Shown: positions 10,641 through 18,377, numbered from the stretch's first letter. The stretch is 64,000 bases of DNA from Tritrichomonas musculus (GCA_039105265.1 JAPFFF010000049.1:62001-126000); one strand, 5' to 3'. Numbers and translations: made by a program. Notes: generated by a model from the letters alone, not told the origin.

Positions 10641-10691
10641 GCTGATGAAGGATGTGAACTACTGACTGAATATAAAAACTCTAAACAAAAA
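10626..10691 (+). pseudogene. Fragment with an EGCELLTEY motif facing right
   Basis: About 20 codons on the + strand read as a treble-clef-like domain start (DEGCELLTEYKNSKQKL). The same motif type occurs on the opposite strand in the neighbouring gene (EGCELISKYTTAT at about 10,815-10,855), so related pieces face each other here. It marks the junction between elements A and B. Confidence 0.4.
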
Positions 10692-11228
10692 TTGTTTCAC
10701 ATAATTATGTGTGTATCTAATGCATTGCATCATATGTGCCCTATGACCAGCCTTCCATTTAGTTGGCTTTGTTTTGTATTCATTACCTTCAAACAAATAA
10801 AACACATCAGCTGTTGCAGTTGTATATTTTGAAATCAATTCACAACCTTCAGCCTTCATCGATTCTCTCAATTCATCCTCTTTCTTTTGTCTCTCTTCTT
10901 CTTTTTTCTTTTCTTTATCTTCTTTTGTTAGAACCTTTCCGTTCTTCTTCTCATAATTACTATCAATCGGATGCTTCTTGTAAGGGTCTTTATAGAAATC
11001 AATTATATGTGCATATCTCACACGTTCAGGGTTTGTTTTTCTGTTAAAGGATGCAAAACCATATAACAACATATTTTCAGGATATCTCAAACAAACAAAA
11101 TCATAAGAATCAAAGAATTCATCATATTGTTCCTTCGTGGCTGTCATATGTAATAAATCCATTTTTTCACCATTTCCATCAATTCCAGATTTAAAGAGGT
11201 CTTTAATTGTTCCTGCAACTTGCTTCAT
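10659..11228 (-). CDS. Unknown Polinton protein with Lys/Glu helix and EGCEL domain
   Basis: 189 residues; the last dozen may come from across the A/B junction. The N-terminal half (MKQVAGTIKDLF... DEFFDSYDFVCLRYPENMLL) is unrecognised. Residues 95-125 are a highly charged helix (KEDKEKKKEEERQKKEDEL). The C-terminal part EGCELISKYTTAT... KWKAGHRAHMMQ resembles a small treble-clef-type module. Its ATG follows the motif TTTTTTATCTCCTGAG. Function unknown. Confidence 0.55.
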   Translation of the reverse strand: MKQVAGTIKDLFKSGIDGNGEKMDLLHMTATKEQYDEFFDSYDFVCLRYPENMLLYGFASFNRKTNPERVRYAHIIDFYKDPYKKHPIDSNYEKKNGKVLTKEDKEKKKEEERQKKEDELRESMKAEGCELISKYTTATADVFYLFEGNEYKTKPTKWKAGHRAHMMQCIRYTHNYVKQFLFRVFIFSQ

Positions 11229-11486
11229 TTCTCAGGAGATAAAAAACAGGAGAAAAAAAACAGAAGACTAAAAACAGGAGAATGTATAGATTATAATTTT
11301 AGATTTACGGTTGCTACTTTTCAGGAGAATATATACCCCTCCAGTTGGTCCCCTATCACTACTAAGGTTGCACATAAAGGTGCTGGTGATAAATCATATA
11401 TTAGGTCACGAACTGTTGAAAAGCCAGCTAAAGCTGAAATTGTTGAGGAACCTTCTACTGATGATGATGACGAAGATGAAGCATAA
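11220..11486 (+). CDS. Possible small basic-to-acidic ORF
   Basis: An 88-codon open frame without an in-frame ATG. It ends in a strongly acidic tail (STDDDDEDEA) after a basic part (HKGAGDKSYIRSRT). The clean acidic terminus and stop suggest real coding, perhaps a remnant of a gene lost at the A/B junction. The upstream part is a run of AACAGGAGA-like direct repeats (11,245-11,280). No homologue recognised. Confidence 0.25.
   Translation: MLHFSGDKKQEKKNRRLKTGECIDYNFRFTVATFQENIYPSSWSPITTKVAHKGAGDKSYIRSRTVEKPAKAEIVEEPSTDDDDEDEA
11231..11246 (-). promoter_or_regulatory. T-run start-proximal motif
   Basis: Read on the minus strand, TTTTTTATCTCCTGAG ends 2 nt before the ATG at 11,228. It is nearly the same as the motif before 15,219 (TTTTTTATCTCCAG) and before 24,998 (TTTTTTATCCTCA). 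Confidence 0.5.
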
Positions 11487-11520
11487 AAAAATTACTATTC
11501 CTACTTTATATCCTTGCTAA

Positions 11521-12516
11521 TTATTTTTTTGAACCTGGTAATTTGAATGTTGTTGTATGCGCCTTATTTGTTCCTGGATTTACCTGTGACTGCATAGCAG
11601 GCCCAAGCTTTGCTTGCGACAAGAAATCATTTTTAGCTTCTGTTGGACTTGCAACCTTTTGATTCTTAGATGTATCACGAGCTATACTAGATTTTTCAGG
11701 TTCTTGGTAAAAATATTTGAAGTTAGTTATTGGTGATGGTAATACCTTCTTTGGGCGTATTTCATCGGGTATATCAAGTTTTTCATTATTATATTCAATA
11801 TTTACTTTTGGGTCATATCCACTAAATAAGGAAGGCTCCCTAGGATGTGAATTATTTGTATTTACCTTTAAGATAGGGCTTGTGATATTTGATTTGAATA
11901 CATTGAATACTGGAAAATGGTATTTCCAATCCTGAAATTCATATTTGAAACCTTTAATATCAGCATCTTCATTTTTATTTCGCAATCGAACTTTCTGCCA
12001 TTGGCTCATGAATGTTTCTTTTTCGAAACAGAGAAAGATAATTATTGGTACTGGCTTAACTGTGTAATCAACGTCTACGCTCGAAGATAGTTGATAACAG
12101 AAATTATTTGTTTCTTTTACATCATATCTATAATCATAGTCTCCAATCAATAGTATATATGTTTTATTTAGGTCAGGAAATGATTTTTCAACAAATTGGA
12201 TATCTGTATTACCAAAATTAGAAAAAAGATCCACAGTTATTGTGAATAAACGTAATAGACTAGGATCGTTTGTATTATTTATATTTCTCTCATCTTTGAA
12301 ATCCACTTTTTTAGGTAAATCCAACGTTACTTCACTACCATTAATAAGTACAAATAATTCATGGTAATTACTACTTAAATACAATAAGACTCTCCTATTT
12401 CTTTCAGATATATATGAAAACTGTTGATGGTCCTTATTAATATTGATACAATTTGGATCTTGCAAATTAAGTTCTTGCAGTGCTGTGAATACCGATTTTT
12501 GGTTGCTGTTATTCAT
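11521..12516 (-). CDS. Unknown Polinton protein (element B)
   Basis: 331 residues, mostly beta-predicted up to about residue 230 (for example RRVLLYLSSNYHELFVLI, TYILLIGDYDYRYDV), then a Pro/Ser/Lys-rich tail. The tail contains the in-frame double mini-hairpin that encodes QAKLGPAM. Position between PolB-side genes and integrase and its size leave open a minor structural role. I recognise no family. It starts 57 bp from the stop of the next gene. Confidence 0.55.
   Translation of the reverse strand: MNNSNQKSVFTALQELNLQDPNCININKDHQQFSYISERNRRVLLYLSSNYHELFVLINGSEVTLDLPKKVDFKDERNINNTNDPSLLRLFTITVDLFSNFGNTDIQFVEKSFPDLNKTYILLIGDYDYRYDVKETNNFCYQLSSSVDVDYTVKPVPIIIFLCFEKETFMSQWQKVRLRNKNEDADIKGFKYEFQDWKYHFPVFNVFKSNITSPILKVNTNNSHPREPSLFSGYDPKVNIEYNNEKLDIPDEIRPKKVLPSPITNFKYFYQEPEKSSIARDTSKNQKVASPTEAKNDFLSQAKLGPAMQSQVNPGTNKAHTTTFKLPGSKK
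11590..11616. repeat. Double mini-hairpin inside the 331-residue gene
   Basis: CTGC-ATA-GCAG (11,590-11,600), then a 3-nt spacer, then CAAGC-TTT-GCTTG (11,604-11,616). Stem lengths, 3-nt loops and spacing match the element at 13,101-13,127, while the first stem has inverted base pairs (CTGC/GCAG against CAGC/GCTG). It lies in frame in the coding region and encodes QAKLGPAMQ. Confidence 0.65.
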
Positions 12517-12573
12517 TTTTTATTCAAAAAAAGCTATAGCTTAACAAGAACTCTGTTCTCGAAAAGCTGTCAC

Positions 12574-12966
12574 TTAATAAATAAGAAGGCAGCTCATGAT
12601 AAATGCTGATGGTATGATTGAATTTCCATACAAATCGGTAAACCATATCTTGTAATCTCTCTTATTGCTACTGAAGAATTCGTATTTTCGATATTTGGTT
12701 TGACGCTTATTAGCTAACATAATGAATGAATCACAATAGGCATCTAATTGAACTATATCTGAATGCACCATTAAATCACCAACTAAAAAGTCTTTTACAA
12801 TTGCTCCAACATATTGAATTACAATATATTTCTTGTTTCTGCTTGATACAAATTCAAGTGGCAACGTAAATTCTGTTGATTGAGTGTGGAAATAACGTTT
12901 TGTTATGGGCTGTTTTACATTGTTTGTTGCAACATTCTTGATATTATTCATAAGCATTTTTTTCAT
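12574..12966 (-). CDS. Conserved small beta-rich Polinton protein
   Basis: 130 residues, clearly related to the 110-residue products at 24,036 (C) and 47,677 (E). Shared features are an FVSSRNKKYIVIQY / FTNSLNKRYISFQY strand, a central acidic and hydrophobic stretch, and the C-terminal signature YKIWFTDLYGNSI / FRIWFTDAEGNEI. The family looks all-beta and could be a minor capsid or jelly-roll protein; that is inference. Its ATG is 5 bp from the integrase stop. The N-terminal 25 residues are an Asn/Lys-rich extension that the others lack. Confidence 0.6.
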   Translation of the reverse strand: MKKMLMNNIKNVATNNVKQPITKRYFHTQSTEFTLPLEFVSSRNKKYIVIQYVGAIVKDFLVGDLMVHSDIVQLDAYCDSFIMLANKRQTKYRKYEFFSSNKRDYKIWFTDLYGNSIIPSAFIMSCLLIY

Positions 12967-12971
12967 AGAAA

Positions 12972-14357
12972 CTAAATGTTAAAATACTTAATGTAATCTT
13001 CATTTAAGTCTCCAAATGAATTACATATGAATTTCGTATATATAATAGGTACTTCAATAATAGCTTTTTCAGCATCAGTCATACGTTTCCTACCTTTAGG
13101 CAGCTTTGCTGACCCAAGCTTTGCTTGATGATGCTTTTCTTGTGGTTCATCTTTTTTAACAGTCTGATATGGTTTTAATAACTTGCAGATTACATTTCCA
13201 TTACGATACTCTAGAAACTCAGCAATTTCATTAAATACTCTTCTACGCTTCTCATGCTTTTTTTGCGTTTTGCTTTTATCGAGATGAACTAATATAATAT
13301 TACCTCTATTATGAGATAACAACCCCTTAAAACGTTGTTTATCATTGATTTCCCGCAATTTCATTTGCATTTTCCTGATATATCTCCACTCCAAATCAAC
13401 ATTGTTTTGCATTTGAGCTGGGGTATAATATATGTACTTCGTTGGTTTTACAAGATTCTTGTCATAAAAATCTGATGGGTCATAATCAAAATTCTTAAAT
13501 CGAAGAGAACTATGTGGGGTATTATTATAGTAATCAACCATTTGTCTCATCAAATTATAATCACTTAATCTTCGCTCATCTAACCCAAAAGCATTTCTCA
13601 GAGTTCTTATAACAGAATCAACATTTTTGTGAGCTAACGCATATGGAGAATCATTAATAAAGAATCTTATAGGATAGAAATCAGTGATTGAATCTATTGT
13701 GGCTTCCCAAAACTGGATGTCTTCAAATTGTAAATTGAGTAGCCTTTGGAAACGAGGTTTATAATAGTCGCTTTTTTTAAGCAGTTTTTTAAGAGTTTCC
13801 AGTTTGTGGTTCACGAGTATTTTACTTAATATTTTATCAAACTCTTTTATCCTTGCTTCTTTAATTACCGCTTTCAAGTCAAATATTAAAGTAGTTTCTC
13901 CTGTTGAAAACCAAATGACAACACTATTATCTTTCATCTCTTTTAATCCAGGTTCTCCATCACATTTGATAGTTTTGAATAGAAATTGTGGATATCTTAT
14001 TATAATTCGTTCAAGGGAAAACCATATATTTCCTTTATCCTTTACAGGTTCAACGATTAGGTATCTTGTATTTGTATTGATGAGAACTAAATATATTTTA
14101 TTTTCTTTTGTCAAATCTCTAGTATAGTATTTGCCGAACATCAAATCTGCCTCCCAACAACCTGGTTCATTAGAGAAATTTGGTTTTGATAATTCTTTGC
14201 ATGATTTCAACTTGAAGTCAGGAATAAATGGTTCTGTTTTGATATCACTTTTAAAGAAAGGTTGTATGTAATTATCAATGTATTTATACTTGGATTTGAA
14301 AGGGTAATTGAGTAAGGAGTTGTATTCTTTATCGTAGATTCTTACTGATTTAGTCAT
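12972..14357 (-). CDS. RVE (retroviral-type) integrase, element B
   Basis: 461 residues. The catalytic core reads CWEADLMFG (first acid), a beta block VLINTNTRYLIVEPV, TIKCDGEPGL (second acid), then after a long insertion KNVDSVIRTLRNAFG and YYNNTPHSSL. The last two are typical of Polinton integrases. A C-terminal part with an SH3-like beta segment precedes a Lys-rich tail (KGRKRMTDAEKA). The product would insert the element DNA. The double mini-hairpin at 13,101-13,127 lies in the tail and encodes QAKLGSAKL. It is convergent with nothing and is followed by the small beta-rich gene. Confidence 0.85.
   Translation of the reverse strand: MTKSVRIYDKEYNSLLNYPFKSKYKYIDNYIQPFFKSDIKTEPFIPDFKLKSCKELSKPNFSNEPGCWEADLMFGKYYTRDLTKENKIYLVLINTNTRYLIVEPVKDKGNIWFSLERIIIRYPQFLFKTIKCDGEPGLKEMKDNSVVIWFSTGETTLIFDLKAVIKEARIKEFDKILSKILVNHKLETLKKLLKKSDYYKPRFQRLLNLQFEDIQFWEATIDSITDFYPIRFFINDSPYALAHKNVDSVIRTLRNAFGLDERRLSDYNLMRQMVDYYNNTPHSSLRFKNFDYDPSDFYDKNLVKPTKYIYYTPAQMQNNVDLEWRYIRKMQMKLREINDKQRFKGLLSHNRGNIILVHLDKSKTQKKHEKRRRVFNEIAEFLEYRNGNVICKLLKPYQTVKKDEPQEKHHQAKLGSAKLPKGRKRMTDAEKAIIEVPIIYTKFICNSFGDLNEDYIKYFNI
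13101..13127. repeat. Double mini-hairpin inside the integrase gene
   Basis: CAGC-TTT-GCTG (13,101-13,111), spacer ACC, CAAGC-TTT-GCTTG (13,115-13,127). The same architecture occurs at 11,590-11,616 and 52,867-52,892. It lies in frame in the integrase tail. Confidence 0.7.
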
Positions 14358-14437
14358 TTTTTTCCAAAAAAAGTATTGACAAACAAAAAAATATCAATTA
14401 CAGGTAAATCATCACGTTTTTCATAAGATTTGGCGAG

Positions 14438-14453
14438 GGTCGGAATTCCGACC
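14438..14453. terminator. Perfect 16-nt palindrome after a gene end
   Basis: GGTCGGAATTCCGACC is self-complementary. It sits about 8 bp beyond the stop (14,461) of the minus-strand gene that follows, in the gap to the integrase start. Near-identical sequences occur at 59,611 (in a coding region) and 62,837 (after a stop). A 3'-end role or a small mobile palindrome are both possible. Confidence 0.45.
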
Positions 14454-14460
14454 GTCGATT

Positions 14461-14907
14461 TTATTGGCTCATACTGTTAAAATATTGTTCAATCAAATCG
14501 TGAAGCTTATTGAGATGCTCTATTTTGATATCAACACAGTTACCACTATTGGAAACCTTATAATCATCTGTTCCAAATGATGCTTTTATGATATTCTTAA
14601 TGTTTAAATTTGGTGTCATACTAATAGGAAGGTCATCTTTGAAGTAAAATCTTTCGTTTTCATTATTGTAATGGTTAACAACTTTTCTCCAAGTAGATTT
14701 ACTGCGACGAACTAAGTGGAGTCTAGTGAAACCCTCTTTATTGATATCCTCTTTGTAAATCAAATAGCGGTAATCATTCTTGTGATTTTCTGGTACTGCA
14801 CGTGGTTTGAGTTCATCAATTTGTTGCTGTTGTTGTTTGCGTTCACGTTCAAATTGGGAGTCTAAAAGTTTGGCAATATAGATTGCATAAGTTGGTGATG
14901 CCCACAT
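14461..14907 (-). CDS. Unknown Polinton protein (148 residues)
   Basis: The N-terminus contains a Gln-rich coiled coil (FERERKQQQQQIDELK). The body YRYLIYKEDINKEGFTRLHLV, STWRKVVNHYNNENERFYF, DDLPISMTPNLNIKNIIKA is a mixed alpha/beta domain that I have the impression of seeing in virus-like small proteins but cannot name. The single open frame has normal composition. It lies between integrase and a 71-residue gene, all on the minus strand. Confidence 0.5.
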   Translation of the reverse strand: MWASPTYAIYIAKLLDSQFERERKQQQQQIDELKPRAVPENHKNDYRYLIYKEDINKEGFTRLHLVRRSKSTWRKVVNHYNNENERFYFKDDLPISMTPNLNIKNIIKASFGTDDYKVSNSGNCVDIKIEHLNKLHDLIEQYFNSMSQ

Positions 14908-14993
14908 TGCGATATGATTGACGAGTAAGCGATGAACATAATAACCTTTTAAGTCGTTTGGTAAATTTGGTCGATTTTCAAATATTTTCCGGT

Positions 14994-15011
14994 CCCTCGG
15001 AATTTAGAGGG
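14994..15011. terminator. GC-rich hairpin overlapping a stop codon
   Basis: CCCTC (14,994-14,998) pairs with GAGGG (15,007-15,011). The loop and first arm contain the TAA stop of the minus-strand gene at 15,004-15,219. It is the second hairpin at a gene 3' end within 600 bp in element B. Confidence 0.4.
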
Positions 15012-15219
15012 TCGATTTTTGAGACTCAAATTCTTGTAATAACTCTTTTGTTGTCTGATTTTCAAACCAATGATATGCTTGTTTATTTGATTGGCATGCA
15101 GTTATTATACTTTGCATTTGGTACATTTCATCTTTAATTGAATGTATGATGCGTAAATGTGCATTATATTGAATAAATTCGTAGTTATCATTAATTCGTT
15201 CTACGTTTATTGAAGCCAT
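15004..15219 (-). CDS. Small unknown Polinton protein (71 residues)
   Basis: The product starts MASINVERINDNYEFIQY and is largely helical (RIIHSIKDEMYQMQSIITAC... FENQTTKELLQEFESQ). Support comes from the start-proximal T-run motif directly upstream and from its snug position between the MCP and the 148-residue gene. No homologue was seen in the other elements of this window. Confidence 0.45.
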   Translation of the reverse strand: MASINVERINDNYEFIQYNAHLRIIHSIKDEMYQMQSIITACQSNKQAYHWFENQTTKELLQEFESQKSTL

Positions 15220-15220
15220 T

Positions 15221-15238
15221 TGTTCTGGAGATAAAAAA
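15221..15238 (-). promoter_or_regulatory. T-run start-proximal motif
   Basis: Read on the minus strand, TTTTTTATCTCCAGAACA lies immediately before the ATG (15,217-15,219). It closely matches the motifs at 11,231, 25,001 and 54,217. Confidence 0.5.
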
Positions 15239-15313
15239 TTATTTTAAAAATAGATTTGCAAAAAAATGTGGGGACTGCAAAATTGCTGTTCGGCAAATCC
15301 TATGAAAATCAAT

Positions 15314-17347
15314 TTACTCATTAACTTGACTGCCAGCTGGTGTTTCATCATCGACATATTCTAATCCATTCAAACTAAGTTTAAAGTATGTATCTCTTGT
15401 GAGCCATAATTGAGTTGGAGGTGGATGCACTGTACCTTCTTCGTTAACATTATAGTAAGTATCATTTGGACCTGTATATATTGGTTGACCATTTACTTGA
15501 ACTTGAATATTTCCAAATCCACCATCCAAACCATTATAGCAATATCCTGCTGAAGCACGTTCTGTTTGAATATTGAAAACAAAGCTAGAAGCATCACTTA
15601 AAGTATTTCTATAACGAACTCCATTTGCATCATTCTTTGGCATTGTCATACTATCTTCAAATTCTTTTGTGCATTGTAATGTGATTCCATCGAGGTCTCC
15701 AGCAGTTAATTGATTTTCAAAGAATCTTGCACCAATTGTGCTAACATTTTCATCTGGGAAGTTCTTACCACCAATATTGAGATAACAATTTTGATATACT
15801 GGATTTTCGAAAACAGTGAGGTCATTATGATGTTTTGGAAACATAATCGACATTGTAGTAACATTAATTAATGGGATATTCAAAGTAGATTTGATACCAT
15901 TTGCTGCAGGAGCAATTGGGAATGAATGGTAATCAACTTTTTGGGATGGGATTATAATTCCTTCACGAAGAATATTTTCAATACCTCTGCGAGTAGATTC
16001 ACAGACACCATATCCTTGTATATTTGATTTACATAATGTGATTGTCATTCTGCTTACAGTTAATGTGGCTTTCTGTGATGAATATGTTTCATTGTGAAGT
16101 TGTGATTTAGCATCATGAATTGCTTGAAGAGTCTGTTTAGCAGAAATAATTGGTGTTTTAACAATTTGCCAAGCATAATATCTTCCATTTTTGTCAGCAT
16201 GATTTAATGGTGGTAATGTTACAGCAGGATTGTGTATACATATTTCTTCATCAGTTGCACCTGGTTGAAGACCAAATTCTTCAAATTCTTCCTTTGTGTA
16301 ACTGAAATTGAATTCCAAATCTGTAAGAATATCAGAATAACCTGTTCCATCATCTTCATCCCATTGTTCACCAATTCGATATTGAATCTTATACTTGATA
16401 GGTGTTGGGGTTGGGTCAGGTGTTGGAGATGGTGATGGGTCAGGTGTTGGAGATGGTGATGGGTCAGGTGTTGGAGATGGTGATGGAGCACCCGGACCTG
16501 GAATTATAGCTTCATTACCAATTTGTGTAAATTGATGTTTCAAGTGACCGCGGGCCTTTATTTCTTTCAATCTTTCTAATTCTGCAGATGAGATACTATC
16601 ATTATCTTCTAGATAAGCTTTTGTTTCAGCAACAGTATAAGGGTCTATAGCGGCCCAAACTAATCCTGCGGGTGATACTTGGAAACGAATTGATAAATCA
16701 CCTATGATACCATTAGGGAATAAATCGAATGCTTGTAATGCAAGTAAATCATCGAATGGTACGTTTAAATCAAATTCAACTTGGGATTTACCATTAGATT
16801 TGAATGAATTGAGGTTAACATAAGCACCAGCAACAGTTTGTGAATAATTTGAAACGTTTTCCCAAAGTGAATGTACAAAACGCCTACGTTTCTTCTCAGT
16901 CTCTGGTTTAACAGTGGAATACAAAAACCCTTCACGAATGCATTCATTTTGCTGATATCCAACATTTACATTATTATAAAGAATTTCCAATCTGTCAAAT
17001 AACTGATTGGAAGATTTGAGCCCGACAAATAATTTGTAGAAGTTATTTGGGTCATCAATTTGTTGTAATTTTGCTAAATCAGTATTGAGTTGTAAATCTA
17101 GTTTGATGTGAAAGGTGAGGAATCCTTTATCAACATCAGAAATGAAGTGGTCAGGATGTGTTAAACTAATTTGGGAATATTGTCCTTGATGAAATGGTGC
17201 AGGTTGGTCATGACAGTCAACAGTTCTGAATGAAAATGAGCGTGTACCATCATTAGTGTTAATCATTTCACGCATCTTATTAAAAGTGTCAAGTACATTC
17301 CCAGCTTCGATTTTGTAATTATGTGCTCTTTCGTTGCGATACAACAT
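15314..17347 (-). CDS. Major capsid protein, double jelly-roll (element B)
   Basis: 677 residues. It is recognised by similarity to the E copy (48,105-49,994) and by typical Polinton MCP stretches: SLWENVSNYSQTVAGAYVNL, FDLNVPFDDLLALQAFDLF, LSIRFQVSPAGLVWAAIDP in the first jelly-roll, and NIPLINVTTMSIMFPKHHNDL, LDGITLQCTKEFEDSMT and a C-terminal TRDTYFKLSLNGLEYV in the second. It would form the capsid shell of the element. An insertion relative to E at about residues 287-312 is a Pro-rich minisatellite (SPSPTPDP units), probably an exposed linker loop. Divergent from the pVI-like gene 51 bp away. Confidence 0.88.
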   Translation of the reverse strand: MLYRNERAHNYKIEAGNVLDTFNKMREMINTNDGTRSFSFRTVDCHDQPAPFHQGQYSQISLTHPDHFISDVDKGFLTFHIKLDLQLNTDLAKLQQIDDPNNFYKLFVGLKSSNQLFDRLEILYNNVNVGYQQNECIREGFLYSTVKPETEKKRRRFVHSLWENVSNYSQTVAGAYVNLNSFKSNGKSQVEFDLNVPFDDLLALQAFDLFPNGIIGDLSIRFQVSPAGLVWAAIDPYTVAETKAYLEDNDSISSAELERLKEIKARGHLKHQFTQIGNEAIIPGPGAPSPSPTPDPSPSPTPDPSPSPTPDPTPTPIKYKIQYRIGEQWDEDDGTGYSDILTDLEFNFSYTKEEFEEFGLQPGATDEEICIHNPAVTLPPLNHADKNGRYYAWQIVKTPIISAKQTLQAIHDAKSQLHNETYSSQKATLTVSRMTITLCKSNIQGYGVCESTRRGIENILREGIIIPSQKVDYHSFPIAPAANGIKSTLNIPLINVTTMSIMFPKHHNDLTVFENPVYQNCYLNIGGKNFPDENVSTIGARFFENQLTAGDLDGITLQCTKEFEDSMTMPKNDANGVRYRNTLSDASSFVFNIQTERASAGYCYNGLDGGFGNIQVQVNGQPIYTGPNDTYYNVNEEGTVHPPPTQLWLTRDTYFKLSLNGLEYVDDETPAGSQVNE
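16414..16485. repeat. 24-bp minisatellite in the MCP gene (SPSPTPDP units)
   Basis: Three tandem 24-bp units beginning GGGTCAGGTGTTGGAGATGG encode the octapeptide SPSPTPDP on the minus strand, flanked by similar PTPTP and APSPSP codons. It falls between the two halves of the capsid protein, where the element E MCP has a short unrelated loop. Confidence 0.85.
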
Positions 17348-17398
17348 TTATGATACAAAAAAAGTTCTTATTACAGGACTTTTTTCATTATAAAAACA

Positions 17399-17653
17399 AT
17401 GGGTATCGGAATCTTCAAGAAAATGAAAAATGCTTTTAAATCAGTTGGCAATACAATTAAGAATGTTGCAACTAAAGTTGGTAAAGCACTTCCTAAAGTT
17501 GTTGAAATTGGTAAAAGAGTTACCAGTGCGGTAAAGCCTGTTTTAGGTGATATACCTCTTATTGGAGACACTATAAGAGCAATTGACACAGGGTTGAAGG
17601 TTGTCGATAGAGGAATGAGAATTGGTAAGAGCTTGATAAATGAAGTAGAATAA
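17399..17653 (+). CDS. pVI-like small basic protein beside MCP
   Basis: 84 residues with a basic amphipathic N-terminus (GIFKKMKNAFKSVGNTIKNV, then GKALPKVVEIGKRV) and alternating Gly/Val hydrophobic stretches. It sits divergently beside MCP, as do the 99-102-residue proteins at 28,588, 33,564 and 50,065. The layout and amphipathic helix recall adenoviral pVI or other membrane-active minor capsid proteins; this is an analogy, not demonstrated homology. It lacks the FDIPLLK tail of its C/D/E counterparts. Confidence 0.55.
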   Translation: MGIGIFKKMKNAFKSVGNTIKNVATKVGKALPKVVEIGKRVTSAVKPVLGDIPLIGDTIRAIDTGLKVVDRGMRIGKSLINEVE

Positions 17654-17679
17654 AAACAAAAAAATTTTTTTGAAAATAA

Positions 17680-18126
17680 ATGGAATTGGAAGTAATTAAC
17701 GAAATAACTGAAGAAACAAAAAACTTCAAATCCATCGAAGAATTTAATTTGTTCTACCAGAAGCACAAGGACGAGATGAATGGACGCACCACACAGTACC
17801 TCAATAGAGTATATAAGATTATTACCCCCGATGGTGTTGAATATAGAATAACAAAAAAGAATTGTTCGAAAGAAGGAAATAAGAGAGTTGGGGGTGATAT
17901 ATTTCTAAAAAAAGTGTTTAAAAAGGAAGACCTAAAAGAGTTAGAACAAGATGTTATCAGAGCTGATATTGAAAGTGTAAAGGATGAGATTAAGCAGATG
18001 ATATCGCGCATTCATGCGAATGAGCTTCTAGCGAATCGTATTGAGCAATCAGAGAAAAAAATAATAGAACTAACATCAACTGTGAATCAGATAGCTAAAT
18101 ATATTAATACTATGAATAATATGTAG
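17680..18126 (+). CDS. Conserved Polinton protein with N-terminal VDEFNLxY domain and coiled coil
   Basis: 148 residues. The N-terminal 60 residues (ELEVINEI, FKSIEEFNLFYQKHKDEM, TTQYLNRVYKIITPDGVEYRITK) match the family at 28,926 (C), 34,056 (D) and 50,415 (E), which read KVIEPI, EFDTVDEFNLYYNKNKEE, HKLNKLYLIKGYRITR. The C-terminus is a coiled coil (RIEQSEKKIIELTSTVNQIA). The gene always follows the pVI-like gene, so a structural or assembly role is plausible. Function unknown. Confidence 0.65.
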   Translation: MELEVINEITEETKNFKSIEEFNLFYQKHKDEMNGRTTQYLNRVYKIITPDGVEYRITKKNCSKEGNKRVGGDIFLKKVFKKEDLKELEQDVIRADIESVKDEIKQMISRIHANELLANRIEQSEKKIIELTSTVNQIAKYINTMNNM

Positions 18127-18127
18127 C

Positions 18128-18361
18128 TTAAATCTTACTATTAATTGGGACCACTGAATGGTTTAAAGAATATGTATGATAGTTGAGTTTTTTTGTAGTT
18201 ATTGGAGGCTTTTCATGGTTTATAGTTCCCTTCAAATCTCTCTTCTTGATTATAGGTGCAGAATTGATTCTAGTACGCTCTTTTTGCATTTCCAATTGAA
18301 GTCTATCGTAGTAATTCATTCTTTTATCATCTCTTATCGTGCGTCTCTGTTGAAAAGACAT
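18128..18361 (-). CDS. Small basic Polinton protein (77 residues)
   Basis: It starts MSFQQRRTIRDDKRMNYYDR and is Lys/Arg-rich throughout, with a helical first half. It ends 2 bp from the stop of the preceding + gene and starts 16 bp before the next + gene, which fits the compact packing of real genes here. Possibly a nucleic-acid-binding protein; function unknown. Confidence 0.45.
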   Translation of the reverse strand: MSFQQRRTIRDDKRMNYYDRLQLEMQKERTRINSAPIIKKRDLKGTINHEKPPITTKKLNYHTYSLNHSVVPINSKI

Positions 18362-18377
18362 TTTTGTATTGAAATAA

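Larger units (their letters stand above)
6777..10691. mobile_element. Polinton element A: rearranged remnant
   Basis: This fossil contains a PolB N-terminal-like gene (+), a small coiled-coil gene (+) and the polymerase part of a PolB gene (-). Parts of one polymerase type facing opposite ways, with no integrase, capsid or terminal repeat, show that the element is rearranged and incomplete. Its right edge meets element B at about 10,691. It looks broken in several places. Its PolB belongs to a different lineage from that of element E. Confidence 0.6.

Noticed and set aside
10763-11047. A 94-codon + strand frame across the charged helix of the element B gene.
   Set aside because: Antisense of Lys/Glu codons (CTT/CTC/TTC) gives Leu/Phe/Ser-rich nonsense; a shadow.
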